From Oidiodendron maius Zn (Eukaryota > Ascomycota > Leotiomycetes > Myxotrichaceae), in the NCBI GenBank assembly GCA_000827325.1, contig KN832873.1, forward strand, positions 1,750,245 to 1,814,244: a stretch of DNA of 64,000 bases, in the 5' to 3' direction. Of the stretch, positions 11,701-24,000 are shown piece by piece. Both the position numbers and the translations under genes were made by a program. Each line of letters opens with the position of its first letter. Within the stretch, counting starts at the first letter, position 1. The notes under the pieces were generated by a model. That model searched no databases, had not been told where the DNA came from, and saw nothing but the letters and a program-made list of their open reading frames with translations.

Positions 11701-14700
11701 CAACTCAGGTCGACACTTTGTCACCAGTGGCGGTCCAACTGGCGCTTCTTTGCATCGAAATGTCACTTGCAAGGCTGTGGGAATCATGGGGTATCACACC
11801 TGACGCAGTCGTTGGCCACAGTCTTGGCGAGTATGCTGCTCTGAATGTTGCTGGGGTCCTTTCTGCCAGTGATGCGATATACTTGGTCGGAAAGAGGGCA
11901 GAACTGCTTGTTGAGCGCTGTACAGCTGGTAGCCATGCCATGCTTGCAGTCCAAGAGTCTGCCAAGATTCTAGCAGAGACCTTGGATAGCGCTATGAATG
12001 TCAATGTGTCGTGCCTCAATGGCTCGCGAGAGACTGTGCTTGGTGGTACATTGGAAGAAATTTTGAAGGTCGAACAACATCTGAGCAATTCGGGCTTCAA
12101 ATGCTCTCAACTGAAGGTTCCATTTGCATTTCACTCCGATCAAGTCGACCCTATTCTCGATGACTTCGAACAACTTGCGGCTTCTGTTCGCTTCTCAAAG
12201 GAGCGCATACCTGTCATTTCATCTCTGCAAGGATGTGTGCTCTCCGAGCCTATCAACGCAACTTATCTGCGGAATCATGCTAGAGAGCCGGTTAATTTCG
12301 TAGGAGGGCTGGTAGCAGCGCAAAGCGAAGGATTGATTGATGAGAAGACAGTGTGGGTGGAAGTTGGACCGCATCCAGTATGCTTCGGTATGGTGAAAAC
12401 TACCTTTGGAGCAGCCACCACTGGTGGTCCTACACTTCGCAGGAACGAAAGTGCATACAGGACACTCAGTAATACTTTAAGTGCCCTTCACACCGCCGGC
12501 ACCATCATTGACTGGAACGAGTACCATCGGGAGTTTTCTCCTTCACTGCGCCTCCTCAATCTGCCCACATATTCATTCGATGACAAAAACTACTGGATTC
12601 AATATGAAGGCGACTGGTGTTTAACTAAAGGACAGCCTCAAGCTATTATGCCACCAACTACAGAAAAGATATCCAAATTATGTACATCATCAGTGCATAA
12701 GATTACTAGTGAAGTTGTCAATGGCGATGAAGTCACGGTTTCCATCGAGTCAGATATCTCCAAGCAAGAGCTTCGGGGTGTTGTATCTGGGCATGTTGTT
12801 AATGGAACCATGCTCTGCCCTTCGGTATAGACCACCAAAATTCTCTTTTAGACCAAGCTAACTAGTTCCAGTCATTATACGCGGATATGGCCATGACAAT
12901 ATGTGATTACGCCTATAAACTAGTTCGGCCAGGTGAGAAAAATGCGATTATGAATGTCGCACATATGCAAGTTCCAAAGCCATTGATTGCGAGCCCCGAT
13001 GGCAAGTCACAGGTTCTGAGGTTAACTGCCAAACTTGATGCCTCCAAATCACGCGCAGATCTGGTATTTTCCAGTGGAGAAGGTACAGACAGTGTTGAGC
13101 ACGCTCATTGTCAAGTACTTGTTGAGGACGGTGAGAAATGCTTGTCGGATTGGGCACGCCAAGCATACCTTATCCAATCAAGAATCGACTGGCTAAAGGA
13201 CGCCGAGGACCAGGGGATGGCGCACAAAATTGGTCGTGGCCTAGCTTACAAACTGTTTGCCGCTTTGGTTGACTATGACAAGAGATATAGAGGCATGGAA
13301 GAGGTCATTCTTCATAGTGAAAACATGGAAGCCACTGCTAGCGTCGTCTTTCAGACCACAGAACAGGACGGAAACTATTTCTGCTGTCCGTATTGGATCG
13401 ACAGCGTTGCACACATATCAGGATTCATTGTCAACGGGTCGGACGCTGTTAACTCGCAGGAGAGCGTTTATATCTCTCACGGATGGGAATCGTTGCAATT
13501 TGCAGAGCCACTTACTGCTAACAAAAAGTATAGATCTTACGTCAGGATGCAACCACAACCAGGCAAGATTATGGCAGGTGACGTCTACGTCTTTGATGGA
13601 GATAGGATTGTGGCATCTGTTGGGGGGTTAAAGTTCCAATGCATTCCGAGAAAGGTCTTGAACACCTTTTTACCTCCTATTGGAGCCGCGCGTAACTCTA
13701 TGCCGGCATCCAAGCCCTCTATCGTGGCCCCTAAGAAGCCTCAAGCAAGCCGGAAATCCGCACCTCAAGTCACCATGGAAAACATCGGAGCTGTCAACGA
13801 AAAGCTCGCTTCTATAACTTCTCGAGCACTCGATATACTTGCTGTTGAAATCGGCATTGGTTTGGAAGAATTAGTCGATAATGTGGCTTTCTCAGACCTC
13901 GGAGTGGACTCTCTTATGACACTCAGTGTGAGTGGGAGGCTGCGCGATGAACTGGAAATTAATGTCCATTCACAAGACTTCCATAATGAACAGACAATTG
14001 GGGAGTTCAAAAAGGTTTTGGCCAAGTTCGAAACCAGCTCTCCAATGGCCAGAATTATCAGTGAGAACAGCAGTGCTGGCACACGTACCTTCACCAATAC
14101 AAGCATGGATTCGCCAAGTAGTGACATTACCGCTGACGACGACGATGATTCTAAACTAACTACCCCCGTTGACGATAGTGGCTCTGAGCGAGGCAAAGAA
14201 TCCGAGATAACAGAAGTGATCCGAGCTACAATCGCCGATGAAATGGGCTTCCAACCACACGAGGTTTCTGATACTGCTGATCTCGCAGAACTTGGGTTGG
14301 ACTCTCTGATGAGCCTGTCAATTCTTGGTGCCGTGCGTGAAAAGACTGGTCTTTCGCTACCCGCTGATCTTCTGACTACGAACAAGACAATCCGTGAGAT
14401 TGAGCGAACACTCGGGGCCAGTTCAAAGCCAAGGCCAAATCCCGCCCTCCAGTCTCCAACCCAAAGCGACGCCATCATTGTGAAGCCAACCAGAGCCGTG
14501 CAGCACACCAGAGGCGCAACTTCTGTCCTCTTACAAGGAAACTCTAGGCTTGCCACCAAACATTTATGGATGATTCCTGATGGTGGTGGATCTGCCACAT
14601 CCTACGTTGATATTCCTGATCTGTCCGATGACTTGGCTGTATGGGGTCTCAACTCTCCTTTTATGAAAGTACCCGAAGAGTACAATATCGGGGTAGTTGG

Positions 14701-15465
14701 TATGGCTGAGCGTTTCGTTACAGAGATCAAGAGGCGCCAGCCATCTGGGCCTTATATTCTCGCAGGATGGAGTGCCGGAGGTGTCATCGCATTCGAGGCC
14801 GTCAATCAACTCACTAAATTATCCGAGGAGGTCATGCAGTTGATACTCATCGACTCGCCATGCCCAGATATCATTGAGCCTCTTCCTTCCTCTCTCCATC
14901 GTTGGTTTGCGTCAATTGGCTTATTGGGTGACGGCGATATGTCAAAGTTGCCGTCATGGCTTTTACCTCACTTTGCTGCCTCAGTTAGTGCCTTGTCGAC
15001 CTACACACCGGAGAAGATTGACCCAGCGAGGTGCCCTAATGTGACAGCTATTTGGTGTGAGGACGGAGTTTGCCACTTGCCGACGGATCCACGGCCAGAC
15101 CCATTCCCTTACGGCCATGCACAATTTTTACTCGACAATAGAACCGACTTTGGGCCCAATTTGTGGGATAATTATCTTGATGCAAAGAAAATTTCTTGCC
15201 ACCACATGCCAGGAAATCATTTTTCGGTGAGTCTTATGAAACCCATTTCTTATGTGCGAGCTGCTAATGCAATATGAAGATGATGAAGGGCGACAAGGTT
15301 AGTGAACTCAATTATCAACGCCCCGCCCCACATGTAGCTGCACTTAGGCACTTGGCGCTTGCCAATTATATCTTGACGATTTCCCTTTTTATCCACTGGC
15401 GATTTCAACTAACTCTCAAGCAGGCCAAGATACTGGGTGCGATAATGAAACAGGCTGTCCTATAA
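8706..15465 (+). CDS. PKS1: Non-reducing polyketide synthase (SAT-KS-MAT-PT-ACP-ACP-TE)
   Basis: Exons 8706-8998, 9055-9383, 9430-12824, 12872-15226, 15280-15297 and 15424-15465 give 2143 residues. It is an iterative type I synthase that builds an aromatic polyketide from acetyl/malonyl units. The SAT domain carries GLCTG (Cys about 119). KS starts near 383 with DTACSSS (Cys about 554), EMHGTGT and KANVGHGEA. MAT starts near 915 with GHSLG (Ser about 1005). PT has GHVVNG (His about 1329) and CPYWIDS (Asp about 1516). Two ACPs have GVDSL and GLDSL (Ser about 1686 and 1817). TE has GWSAGG (Ser about 1973) and GNHFS (His about 2122). All catalytic residues are present. The tandem ACPs plus TE match the wA/PKS1 group that makes YWA1 or tetrahydroxynaphthalene. 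The nearby reductase and CMR1-like regulator favour a DHN-melanin precursor (inference). The intron at 9384-9429 has a weak GTACTA donor. Confidence 0.96.
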
Positions 15466-16778
15466 AACCCATTATTATAGAGAGGTTTGGTAAATTGTAT
15501 GCGGTAGCCTTGATGGCCTTTTATAGTCGTTCAATTGTGGGCTATGATTCGTCGGGCGTTTTCCAAATGTCATGTAATGAGAACTATGAACCAATTTGAG
15601 CCTTTTACTCCCCCCCTCGGCTGTCGCAGGGATATCCACTTATTTCTATGGTTGTATACGAGAAGTCAGGCAACTTTTAAGACAGACTAGCCAAGTGGTA
15701 CCACATCATGAAATCAAAGTTGAAACAGTTCAGCCACCTCTCTATGAATATCCACTTGTTCTTTGAACCCTGCTTCGTCCCGTGTTAAATGTGACGTTCG
15801 CTACTTCCCCCTATATTGAGACTTTCTCATCTTTAATTGTTGATTTCGTGATGCAATTTATGCGCCAAATTCTACCTCATGAGTGGGAACGGTTGTAGGA
15901 TTGTCTTCTTGGCTGACACCATTTACATCATTTTTACAACTGGGCGAAATAGAGCCTTTCGGTTTCGATATATCGAATATTCTGATTTTTGTTAAGCAGT
16001 TTGTGATATATACACGCATAAGTTAGATGCACTCTGATTTTTAAAGCCAATAATCCTAGTTCTGTCTGAATTGGTATATAGTTCTGAACGCATGTAGGAA
16101 TAGCATGATCTAGATGAACCTCTTACAACGAATTTCGAAGAGCTCTGCTGGTGTACTCACTCCGGATCTGCGAACATGTCTAGTAGTGTGTCCGCTTCTG
16201 GGCGCAGCTCCATATTCGGGAGAAACATTTTCCTTTCGCATAACCCCAGTTTAGTCAAGTTGACATTCTTCCTTAGACATGTCTGAAGATCTCCTTCCCT
16301 CTTCTCTCAAGTTACGAGGAGGCAGCGAAGCTGACGAGAGCTGGCGCGGATCGAGTTCCGGGCGTCAAGCGGTCTTCGTTACTCCTTGTGTTTACACCAC
16401 GCTGCTCGCCACATCATTGTGCGAGCACCCGGACGTCCGGGTCGCATGGCACGCCAACAAATCCTACAGAACGTGCCGTTATGGATCTCTGTTCTCGTCC
16501 GCCATCTGCAAGAATCCTGGTGACTAAGGACTAACAGCATCGAAACTGGAGAACTGAACAAACTGGCAGCCTTATTTTGGTCAGACTATCATTGAGCGAT
16601 GGTTAATCCCCCTGGCCCCTGAATGTTTGCGTCTAATTGATCAGTGGTTGAGGCTAAGCTCTGATCATGCCTCTTGGTGGTCAGCTAAACCCATCTATGT
16701 ATTTAGCAGTTTCTTGACGAGAAATACATCAATTCTTCAGACCTCCCATTCCATTGTGCCCTAGGGATCAATCTCCAA
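15466..16778. other. Intergenic, PKS 3' flank and regulator promoter
   Basis: This 1.3 kb region lies downstream of the PKS stop and upstream of the small Zn2Cys6 gene in the same orientation. It is AT-rich at 15840-16100. An 82-codon frame at 16279-16527 has no recognisable family and is not called. Confidence 0.5.
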
Positions 16779-17561
16779 ATGTCGTCGAAGAATCACTCAT
16801 TCGAGCGCCGCACTGATAAGTTACGAGCCTCTTGCGATGCTTGCTATCTCGCCAAAGTCAAATGCAGCAAATCCCGGCCACTTTGTCAGCGCTGCCTTGT
16901 ATCTGGCACGAACTGCTCATACAGCCCCTCTGCACGATTTAAAAGAGGCCCGAAGACGAATGGAACAGATCGGATGAACGAAGACACCATCACATTCCGG
17001 AGTCAAACGAGAAGCGAGGTTGACGTCGAATATAACCCATCGATTGCACATATGGTCCCGCCTGGCTACTCAAGCTACCCTTTTCTCAGTCCAAATGAAC
17101 GATATCCAACACCTGCCTCTGTGCCCTGCCCAGGAAACTGGACACCGGATCTTCTTGTATGCGCTGAGCCTGTAGTCCTGTTCGACGGAGATGCTGCATC
17201 TGAACTCTACACAGACATTGATGGCTTTGAACTCTCTGATCCGTGCTCCTGGTGGAACTATACAAGTCCCACTGTGAGCAGCGCTGCTGACAATGGATTG
17301 AACGACAATTTCGCGCAACTAGAATCTACTGAGATGCCTCTGCCATTTTGTTATTCCTCCTGGAGTCGAAGTCCCATTAGTGGCACAAATCACCTTCCGT
17401 CCAATAATCTTAACATGACATTTACACCTTCAGCCATTACTGGGACAAATGTGGAACTCGACTATGGCACCTTCGGCGTCTCTGGGCAGATTCCAGATGC
17501 CCAAATTTCGCCGCTGAAGGAGTCCAATGCCACATTACAATTCGACTTCCGAGGACAATGA
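16779..17561 (+). CDS. Small Zn2Cys6 (AflR-like) cluster regulator
   Basis: This unspliced 260-residue protein has an N-terminal Gal4-type binuclear zinc cluster, residues about 19-46. The cysteines are CDACYLAKVKC-SKSRPLC-QRC-LVSGTNC (spacing 2-6-6-2-6). A basic linker with SPSARFKRGPK follows, as in AflR-like regulators of polyketide clusters. The remaining about 200 residues are Ser/Pro/Asn-rich with acidic patches and no fungal-trans middle homology domain; an activation function there is inferred. The ATG at 16779 follows an A-rich context and precedes the zinc cluster by only 18 residues. It lies 1.3 kb downstream of the PKS on the same strand, so it is a likely pathway-specific activator. 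A small regulator beside a melanin PKS recalls the extra zinc-finger genes in Botrytis melanin loci, but orthology cannot be judged here. Confidence 0.9.
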   Translation: MSSKNHSFERRTDKLRASCDACYLAKVKCSKSRPLCQRCLVSGTNCSYSPSARFKRGPKTNGTDRMNEDTITFRSQTRSEVDVEYNPSIAHMVPPGYSSYPFLSPNERYPTPASVPCPGNWTPDLLVCAEPVVLFDGDAASELYTDIDGFELSDPCSWWNYTSPTVSSAADNGLNDNFAQLESTEMPLPFCYSSWSRSPISGTNHLPSNNLNMTFTPSAITGTNVELDYGTFGVSGQIPDAQISPLKESNATLQFDFRGQ

Positions 17562-18816
17562 TGGAGCATATCTATGCAGACCTAAGGTGTGTCCAAACAC
17601 TCCTCATGGCGGCGTCGGACCTGCCACCGAAGGTCTTGAATAACAGCATAGATAGATCGCCGATATGATCGATGCTTTGGACCTCCCCCCCGTCAAGCCT
17701 TTTGCCGGCACCACAGGGCAAACAGAATTTACAAATGAGGCAGGAGGTAGGGAAGAATGGCGGCAGAGCATGCCGTTCGGGTCGTGTTATTGTGAGGGAC
17801 CAGGAGCGGATTGGACTCTCTAACTGCTCAGGCTCGAGTCGGAGAGGCGAAGGATGGGAGAGTAGACAAACTTGGGAGGAATCTGGATCCAGCCACCTTT
17901 CTGTGATTGGCAGTTGAATTTACAGGTGCTTATTGGGTTGCGAGTTCACAAACAAGCCAGTTATACTTTCTTCAAGAGTGCCTATCTTTCCAGATTGATA
18001 GAAGCCACAAAGCCACCAAGCCACCGCTGAACCCCACAGCCCGTCTTTACGGCTCGCCGTCGCTGCTGAATCCTTCTCGCCATGGCCGCGCGGGATTCCG
18101 CAGCTATCCAGCCGACAGAACGGCGATGCTGGGACGACGATGAGTCCCGTAACGGCCCCTGAGGAGATAATCATCATGACGTCTTGAAACCCAGCTTCTA
18201 ACATGCACTTCCAACTTGTCCTCTTTGCTGCTCAAAATGTGTTAGCTCAACGCCTTACCACCGACCCGGGCTCCTAGTTCCTGGCAAGGCTTGCGGCGCC
18301 GCTGGGATTCCAGACCAGGGCCAGGCGGATGATCTGCAGGCTTCGGCCTTTGTGGCGAACCCAGATTCCCGGCTAGAGAAATGGCATACGGGAACAAAGG
18401 GAGATTCTGGCTGCGGCCGGTTCCTGCGGCCAAAAATATTGCTGCTGCAGCAAGTGGAACAGGAAGGGATTCAGTCAAATGGGCTGGGAAGGGGAGGACT
18501 CGGTTGCATGCAGTGTATCGGAACTCGTATTGAATAATGGCAACCTTATGTGCCTGTTGGAGTTGTGTGTATTCTTTTCTGTGTTCATGTAGTACTGTAC
18601 AGTTACCGTATGTATACACACACACACACACACACTCACACTCACACACAGTTGGCGGGCAGCGGTCAAGGGTGTGGAGGTCACAGTTGTCCTGTCCAGC
18701 TATCTGCTGTCAACCAACTCTCCCCGACCCCCATGCGATAGGCGCCCCCCCCTCCTCACATGGCCAGAGCCATGGCACGCATATGTGCGATTCAGCTCGC
18801 TGCCCAATTTGCTGCA
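17562..18816. other. Intergenic, convergent 3' ends
   Basis: This 1.26 kb stretch lies between the small regulator (+) and the SDR (-). It contains the CA microsatellite listed separately. The frames present are short and unlike known families. Confidence 0.55.
18616..18650. repeat. (AC)n microsatellite
   Basis: Ten uninterrupted AC units run from 18616 to 18635, followed by an imperfect ACTC/AC tract to about 18650. It lies in the convergent gap between the Zn2Cys6 regulator and the reductase gene and is likely length-variable between strains. Confidence 0.9.
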
Positions 18817-19810
18817 CTATGCGACGGAGCCACCACTGAGCTTGATTACCTGGCCTGCACAGCGACAGAGATGGTCAGCCCAGGAAACAACAATACGACG
18901 GGATAGAGAGTGGGGTTCGTACCATTAATCCACTCACTATCTGGACTGACCAGGAGTGCGACAGCCCTCGCGATATCTGTCGTGGTGCCGGCCCTCTTCA
19001 ATGGGCACATACTTGCGAGGCCCTTCTCAATCTGGTCCAGAGGCATCTCCGGGTATCCGTTCGGGGCGTAGTGCTGCAGCGGCCGTCAGTCTCCCCTCTC
19101 CAACTCAAAACCAACCCGCCGCTGTCAGCAGCAGAGCAACCTACCCATGCGTTGGCGTCAAACATATCCGTCTTGACACCACCCGGCGCAATGGCGTTGA
19201 CGGTGATTCCCTTCTCCCCGCAGTCGACCGCAAAGGATCGCGTGAATCCCTCGACCGCAGCCTTGCTCCCCGCGTATAAGGCATGGTTGGGAATGCCACT
19301 CATGCTTGCGGCCACCGAGCTCATGAGGATGATGCGCCCGCCGCGGCCCAGATATTTCAGACCCTGCTGGGCCACGAAAAACTGGCCCCGGCAGTTGATA
19401 TTGAAGATGTGGTCGAAGTCTGCCGGCGTAACATCTTCCTCTTTGGACCAGACTTCGGTTCCCGAATTGGAAATCACTATGTCGAGGCGCCCAAAGTGAG
19501 CCACCGCTTGCTCAAACAGCGTGAATATCTCTTCGGGTCTGCTCACGTCAGCTTGGATGGCGACAGCCCTACTGCCAAGCTTCGCAATATCCTTCACTAC
19601 TCCATGGGCCTTTTCTGCGCTCTTGGCATAGTTAATCACGATCGAGGCCCCTCGCGCAGCCAGCTCGAGCGCCATCCCACGCCCAATGCCGCGCCCGGAG
19701 CCCGTAATCAGAGCAACCTTTCCGGCAAGGGTTTGGAAGGTGGTTGTCTGTGGTTGAGCAGCGGCCTCAGCGGCTGGTGCCGTGGTGGTTTCCACGGCCC
19801 CTGGCGACAT
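18817..19810 (-). CDS. Tetrahydroxynaphthalene-reductase-type SDR
   Basis: This is an NADPH-dependent short-chain dehydrogenase of 284 residues from exons 19810-19145, 19073-18923 and 18854-18817. The Rossmann motif is TGSGRGIG. The catalytic Ser lies in LMSSVAAS and the Tyr/Lys pair in YAGSKAAVEG. The segments SNSGTEVW, NINCRGQFFVAQQGLK, IPNHALYAGSK, NAIAPGGVKTDMFD and WINGQVIKL are those I recall from fungal 1,3,6,8-tetrahydroxynaphthalene reductase (4HNR) and the related versicolorin reductases. The expected reaction is reduction of 1,3,6,8-tetrahydroxynaphthalene to scytalone. An N-terminal tail of about 27 residues rich in Ala/Thr precedes the core. Introns are 71 and 68 nt. The gene sits between two regulators and close to the PKS, which fits a DHN-melanin branch. 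Versicolorin/emodin-type substrates remain possible. Confidence 0.93.
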
Positions 19811-21077
19811 GGTGTTTGAGTGGATGGGGATCTGAGTAGGGATTTCGTCTGAATTTTGTATTGCAAGATGGCACGCTCGTTATATCCGTGACTGGGCGAA
19901 TCGAATAGAAATGCGTCTGCCACGCCTTATATGAACAATCCGAAAGCGGACAGACGGGCTTTGCTGCCCTGTTGCACTCAGCCCACGGGAATTTCCCTAT
20001 CTTGCGGTCTTCCCCTTCTTACCTGTTTCCTACGACTGAGTAGAGACTCCGGCCCCAATGCGTGCTTCTTGATCTGTCCTGCTGTGGATTTCCCCCTGAC
20101 ATTTGGCTCCACTTGGGGCCGGACAGCTGTCCGGTGGTTCAGTTGAGAAGGCTGATTTCCGCTCCCAGCATCTTCAGTCTTCTTCCTGAGCAATGTCCGT
20201 GAAACGTGCCGCTGCAGTATAGCTGAATGCGGTTGAAGCACTCCCGTCGGACATCCGACGATGGCTCTCAATGGGCCAGCAACTTGCCGCATCTCGTACC
20301 TCGACATCGGGTTCACTATTCTTTCTCTTACGGCTCCGTCAATTGTGTTGTGACTCTCCCAGAATATTTGACCGCCATCATCTGTACACAATGAAAGTGG
20401 CATGGGAATTGGTGACTCCGTCATGCTTGGATGTCCGGCCGCGGCGGCACATAAGCGCTGTGGAACTCGAAAGGCGTTCATGCATAATGGTCTTACTCGG
20501 AATTTTAGGGTAGTTTTCGGAAGGAAGTCCTCGTGGCTATTACATAGACGCCTCGAAGAGCTTGGTTCTCACCTTATAGTACGGTCTTAAGTTTATATCT
20601 GTAGCGTGAGATGCTTATTCTGTCCTGCATGTCTATATGTTTCTCCTGATATTATATCTATGTATGTACATGTAGACGAGCGAGAACCCCACGTTTCATG
20701 CGTGGAAGAAACATGAGACGAAATAAGCCTAAATGTCACACTGCATTCCACACGAAAAGTAAACATCATTGCGGTAGGATGGATCTGTTGGGCGTGGTTA
20801 TACAGTGAAGAAACCGACCTCTTTTCGTAGACTGCATAACCAAATCATTATTGATCCATCAGCTCGGATTGGAATGTGTAGATGCGAACAGAAAACCAGA
20901 ACGCCATAAGGGCATACTTTCATCCCTTTGCTGCCCTAGCTCCGGGTGCATATCAGATATGGAATGACAGGGAAACCGTAAAAGACCCAGAGAAGCGCGT
21001 AGAGGGTCTGATGTCTCTGTCCCGTATCAAAGGTAATGTCATGGTCATAACCCTTTAGACAAGGCCCTGGGTTTCAC
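19811..21077. promoter_or_regulatory. Intergenic, reductase promoter and 3' flank of C2H2/Zn2Cys6 gene
   Basis: This 1.27 kb region lies upstream of the SDR start and downstream of the CMR1-like stop, both on the - strand. It must carry the reductase promoter. I recognise no coding sequence or defined binding site. Confidence 0.5.
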
Positions 21078-24000
21078 CTATGCAGTTTGCCAGTTTTGCA
21101 AAAGGGTTTGGATTTTTCTACTAACCCCATCTGAGAATCTCGTCGGACTTCCTTCATCCAGTAGGGCGAGACAATAAGTGAGCACGTCGTCGGGATTCCC
21201 GAGCTTAACGAAGCTACCATCCCTTTTTAAGAGTGCGGGGACTCCGTACAGATTGCATGTATATGCTTTGATAACGGGGTCTTCCGGGGCTACAGAGTTG
21301 AGCATAAAGACCGGGCCATTCTCCCGAGTCTCACCCATGGAATATGCGCGAGAAATACTATCCGCCCACAGGATCATGGTGGCACGGTAGATTGCTGCAG
21401 GCCACCACGGTGGTCTGCCTATCTGCGGCATTGCGCTGATGTTCCGGAAGACCTGTCCACAGTGGAAAATCGCTTTCTCAGGTTGGTATATAAAGCGTCT
21501 AGACCGGAGAGCAGCCTCCCAGGATGAGCCATCAAAGCGTTCTCGTCGAGATAGGCGTTCGATCTCGGGGAAGTAAGTCACAGTATTCAAACTGATGAGA
21601 TGGTGCAGTACCAAGCTGCCACGGGTAATACGGCATTCTGGGTTTGACCTCGTGTGGATCATACAGAGGTCATACCATTTCTGAAGGGAGGATTGGACTT
21701 CCTCGATGCGCAAAAGCGTTGATGCTGTAGTGAGGGGCCGCGAACTATGGTGACTATCGTGCATACCATAGAAGCAGCTTAACAACTGGCCTAGGTGACA
21801 AACAAGAGACTGGAGAGGATGCAAAAGTGATTTTAGCCTGAGTGGTGACATCTGCCGGTTTTTCATGTCTAACTCGTCACGCAGCATATCTTGAAACAGG
21901 TGACTGAGTGACATGCCCGCATTCGGGTGGTTGGACGATTGGGAATTTGGGCTTGTTGCATCCATGTACATTTCCTGTTGGAGGTTAAGCCACTCAACTG
22001 GATTCTCCGCACGCCATAAACGCTCGCCACAGGGTAGAGGTGCTTGCAGCTCAGTGATCGACAGTATGGGGGCCGTGTCATGGAAAAGGCTAAGCTCTTG
22101 ATCAAGCATAACCCAATTGTAAACCAGCCTATTGATGCATTAGCAAATGCTTTGGTAAGGATCAAGTGAAGTGCATAGTTAGAAGTCTGAGATAAGTCCG
22201 ATATGATCTGCTTCTAGGCACGGAGCGAAGGGGAGTACAGATTATGGATTATATATGACCAACACCTGCTAAAATGTCTAGGAAATGGGGACCTCGCATA
22301 CCTATTATTGTGCTCCCGCCGCAACCATTCTTTCCATCGGAGGTCCAAGTCGATGGTCTCATTAAATGGCAATACCCCAGGATCTTGGGGCTCCAACAAG
22401 CCAGCATGCTTGAGCATCTTTGCAGTCAGCCTACCGAATTCGTGAAATGGATTCAACTCACTGCAAGGTACATCCCTCTTTGACCTCCCATGGCCATTTT
22501 TATGTGCCATGCATCCCCTCCCCACGAACAAAGCATAGTTAAGAGGAAGGCCGACTTGAGGACGACCGGGTCAGCCGACAGTTCGACATTCTTCTCAATG
22601 ATGTCGAAGAGCGATATTCGACAAGTCTCTGTCAGTCCTCCAGCAAGAAATCGCCCATCTGCTCTTGGTATAGAGTTTGCTCCTTGCGCTATCATGAGTA
22701 AGAAAAGCAGAGTTGAGGTCTCGTTATCCAGCATCAGTTCGTTTGGGTCCAACGTAGTGCCGTGGCTTAAGCTATAGTAGGGAGACAGACTATGGACTGA
22801 GCTACGCAAAAGGTTTTCCAGAACGTTAGACGGAGGAAGCGTGAAAAAGGAACCAACACCCCCAGGACTTGAATTCACACTAAGCTCACTCTGATGTGTC
22901 CTGAGCGCTTTAAGTAGGAAGCTTTGCGCAAAGGCGATAATTTTATCTCGGGTAGTTGTCTGAAGAGGGACAATGCTGAACGGGTTCTCATCGCTGCCAA
23001 GATCATTTGGCAGCATTAGTTGACCCAGAGTGTTCCATCCTTCTTCCATTTTCGAATTGTTTTGAAGCTTTTGCAAATGCACCATTGCTGTCCTGGGGCA
23101 AGATCCAGCAAAGAGCCTAGGGTTGCATCGCATGAACGGCCATCCCTCATCTCCAGCAACCACAGGGGGTAGCTCAGGTACCACCCCGTTGCTCGGTCCA
23201 GCGAAAGGAAGCACCTGTTCTTGAAGCTGAGGTTCAATCCTTGCTTGCCAGATATTGCTACTGCTGTTGGTACGGCTATGGGACAAGGACGTCGATCCAG
23301 ACGGAGATGGTAGAGGGACGCCGGTTGGATCTGGTAAATTCTCTCCCAGGCCAATGCTTGATGGAAAGTAGAGCATTGACGAGTGGCTAGAAAAATCTAT
23401 CCCTTCACTAGCACACATGTCAATATCCAAAGAACCATTCGTCCACCCATTTATGCCTTCCAGGCCAATACCCTGCGGATCGAAATCTCCATTAGAATTG
23501 CCCAAGAAGTCATCGACATTGACAACTCCACCCTGGCTTTTAATCATCTCGAAGGCCGGTGCCGCGTACTGAAAGCCTTGTCCATGACTGTCCACAGCTT
23601 CTTTATGGGAACCCACCCACAAGGGAACATCTGCTTGAGAATGGGTGCGAATGCTTTCGCTATTGAGCTGATCTTCCGAGCTCGATTCCGTGATGCTGCT
23701 GGCCCTTGTTTGAGTACCACTCTGGTATTTCATTGTCGGACTCCCATTTGCTGCTGCGGCTCGCGCAATTGACCCTTTGGACGTCCTTCGAGCAAAGCGA
23801 GGAGCACACGGCAGATTTTTGTCGGCACATCTCGAGCATGGTACTTTCTTATCGCAGCCTGCCTTTGCAGTTGCACAGTTGCTACAAGCTATGGGCGTCC
23901 TTGAACTGATCGGCGGTTCACCTCCAGAAGCTTGCAGCGGATCGCGAACCTCATGGTATGTTGAATGGTGTTTTTGGAGAAGGTCTCTATAAGAAAAGTT

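Noticed and set aside
16279-16527. 82-codon frame between the PKS and the small Zn2Cys6 gene
   Set aside because: Short, no family resemblance, no splice partners; likely chance.
22490-23992. Several + strand frames opposite the CMR1-like gene
   Set aside because: They are shadows of a well-supported - strand exon with zinc-finger and fungal-trans motifs.
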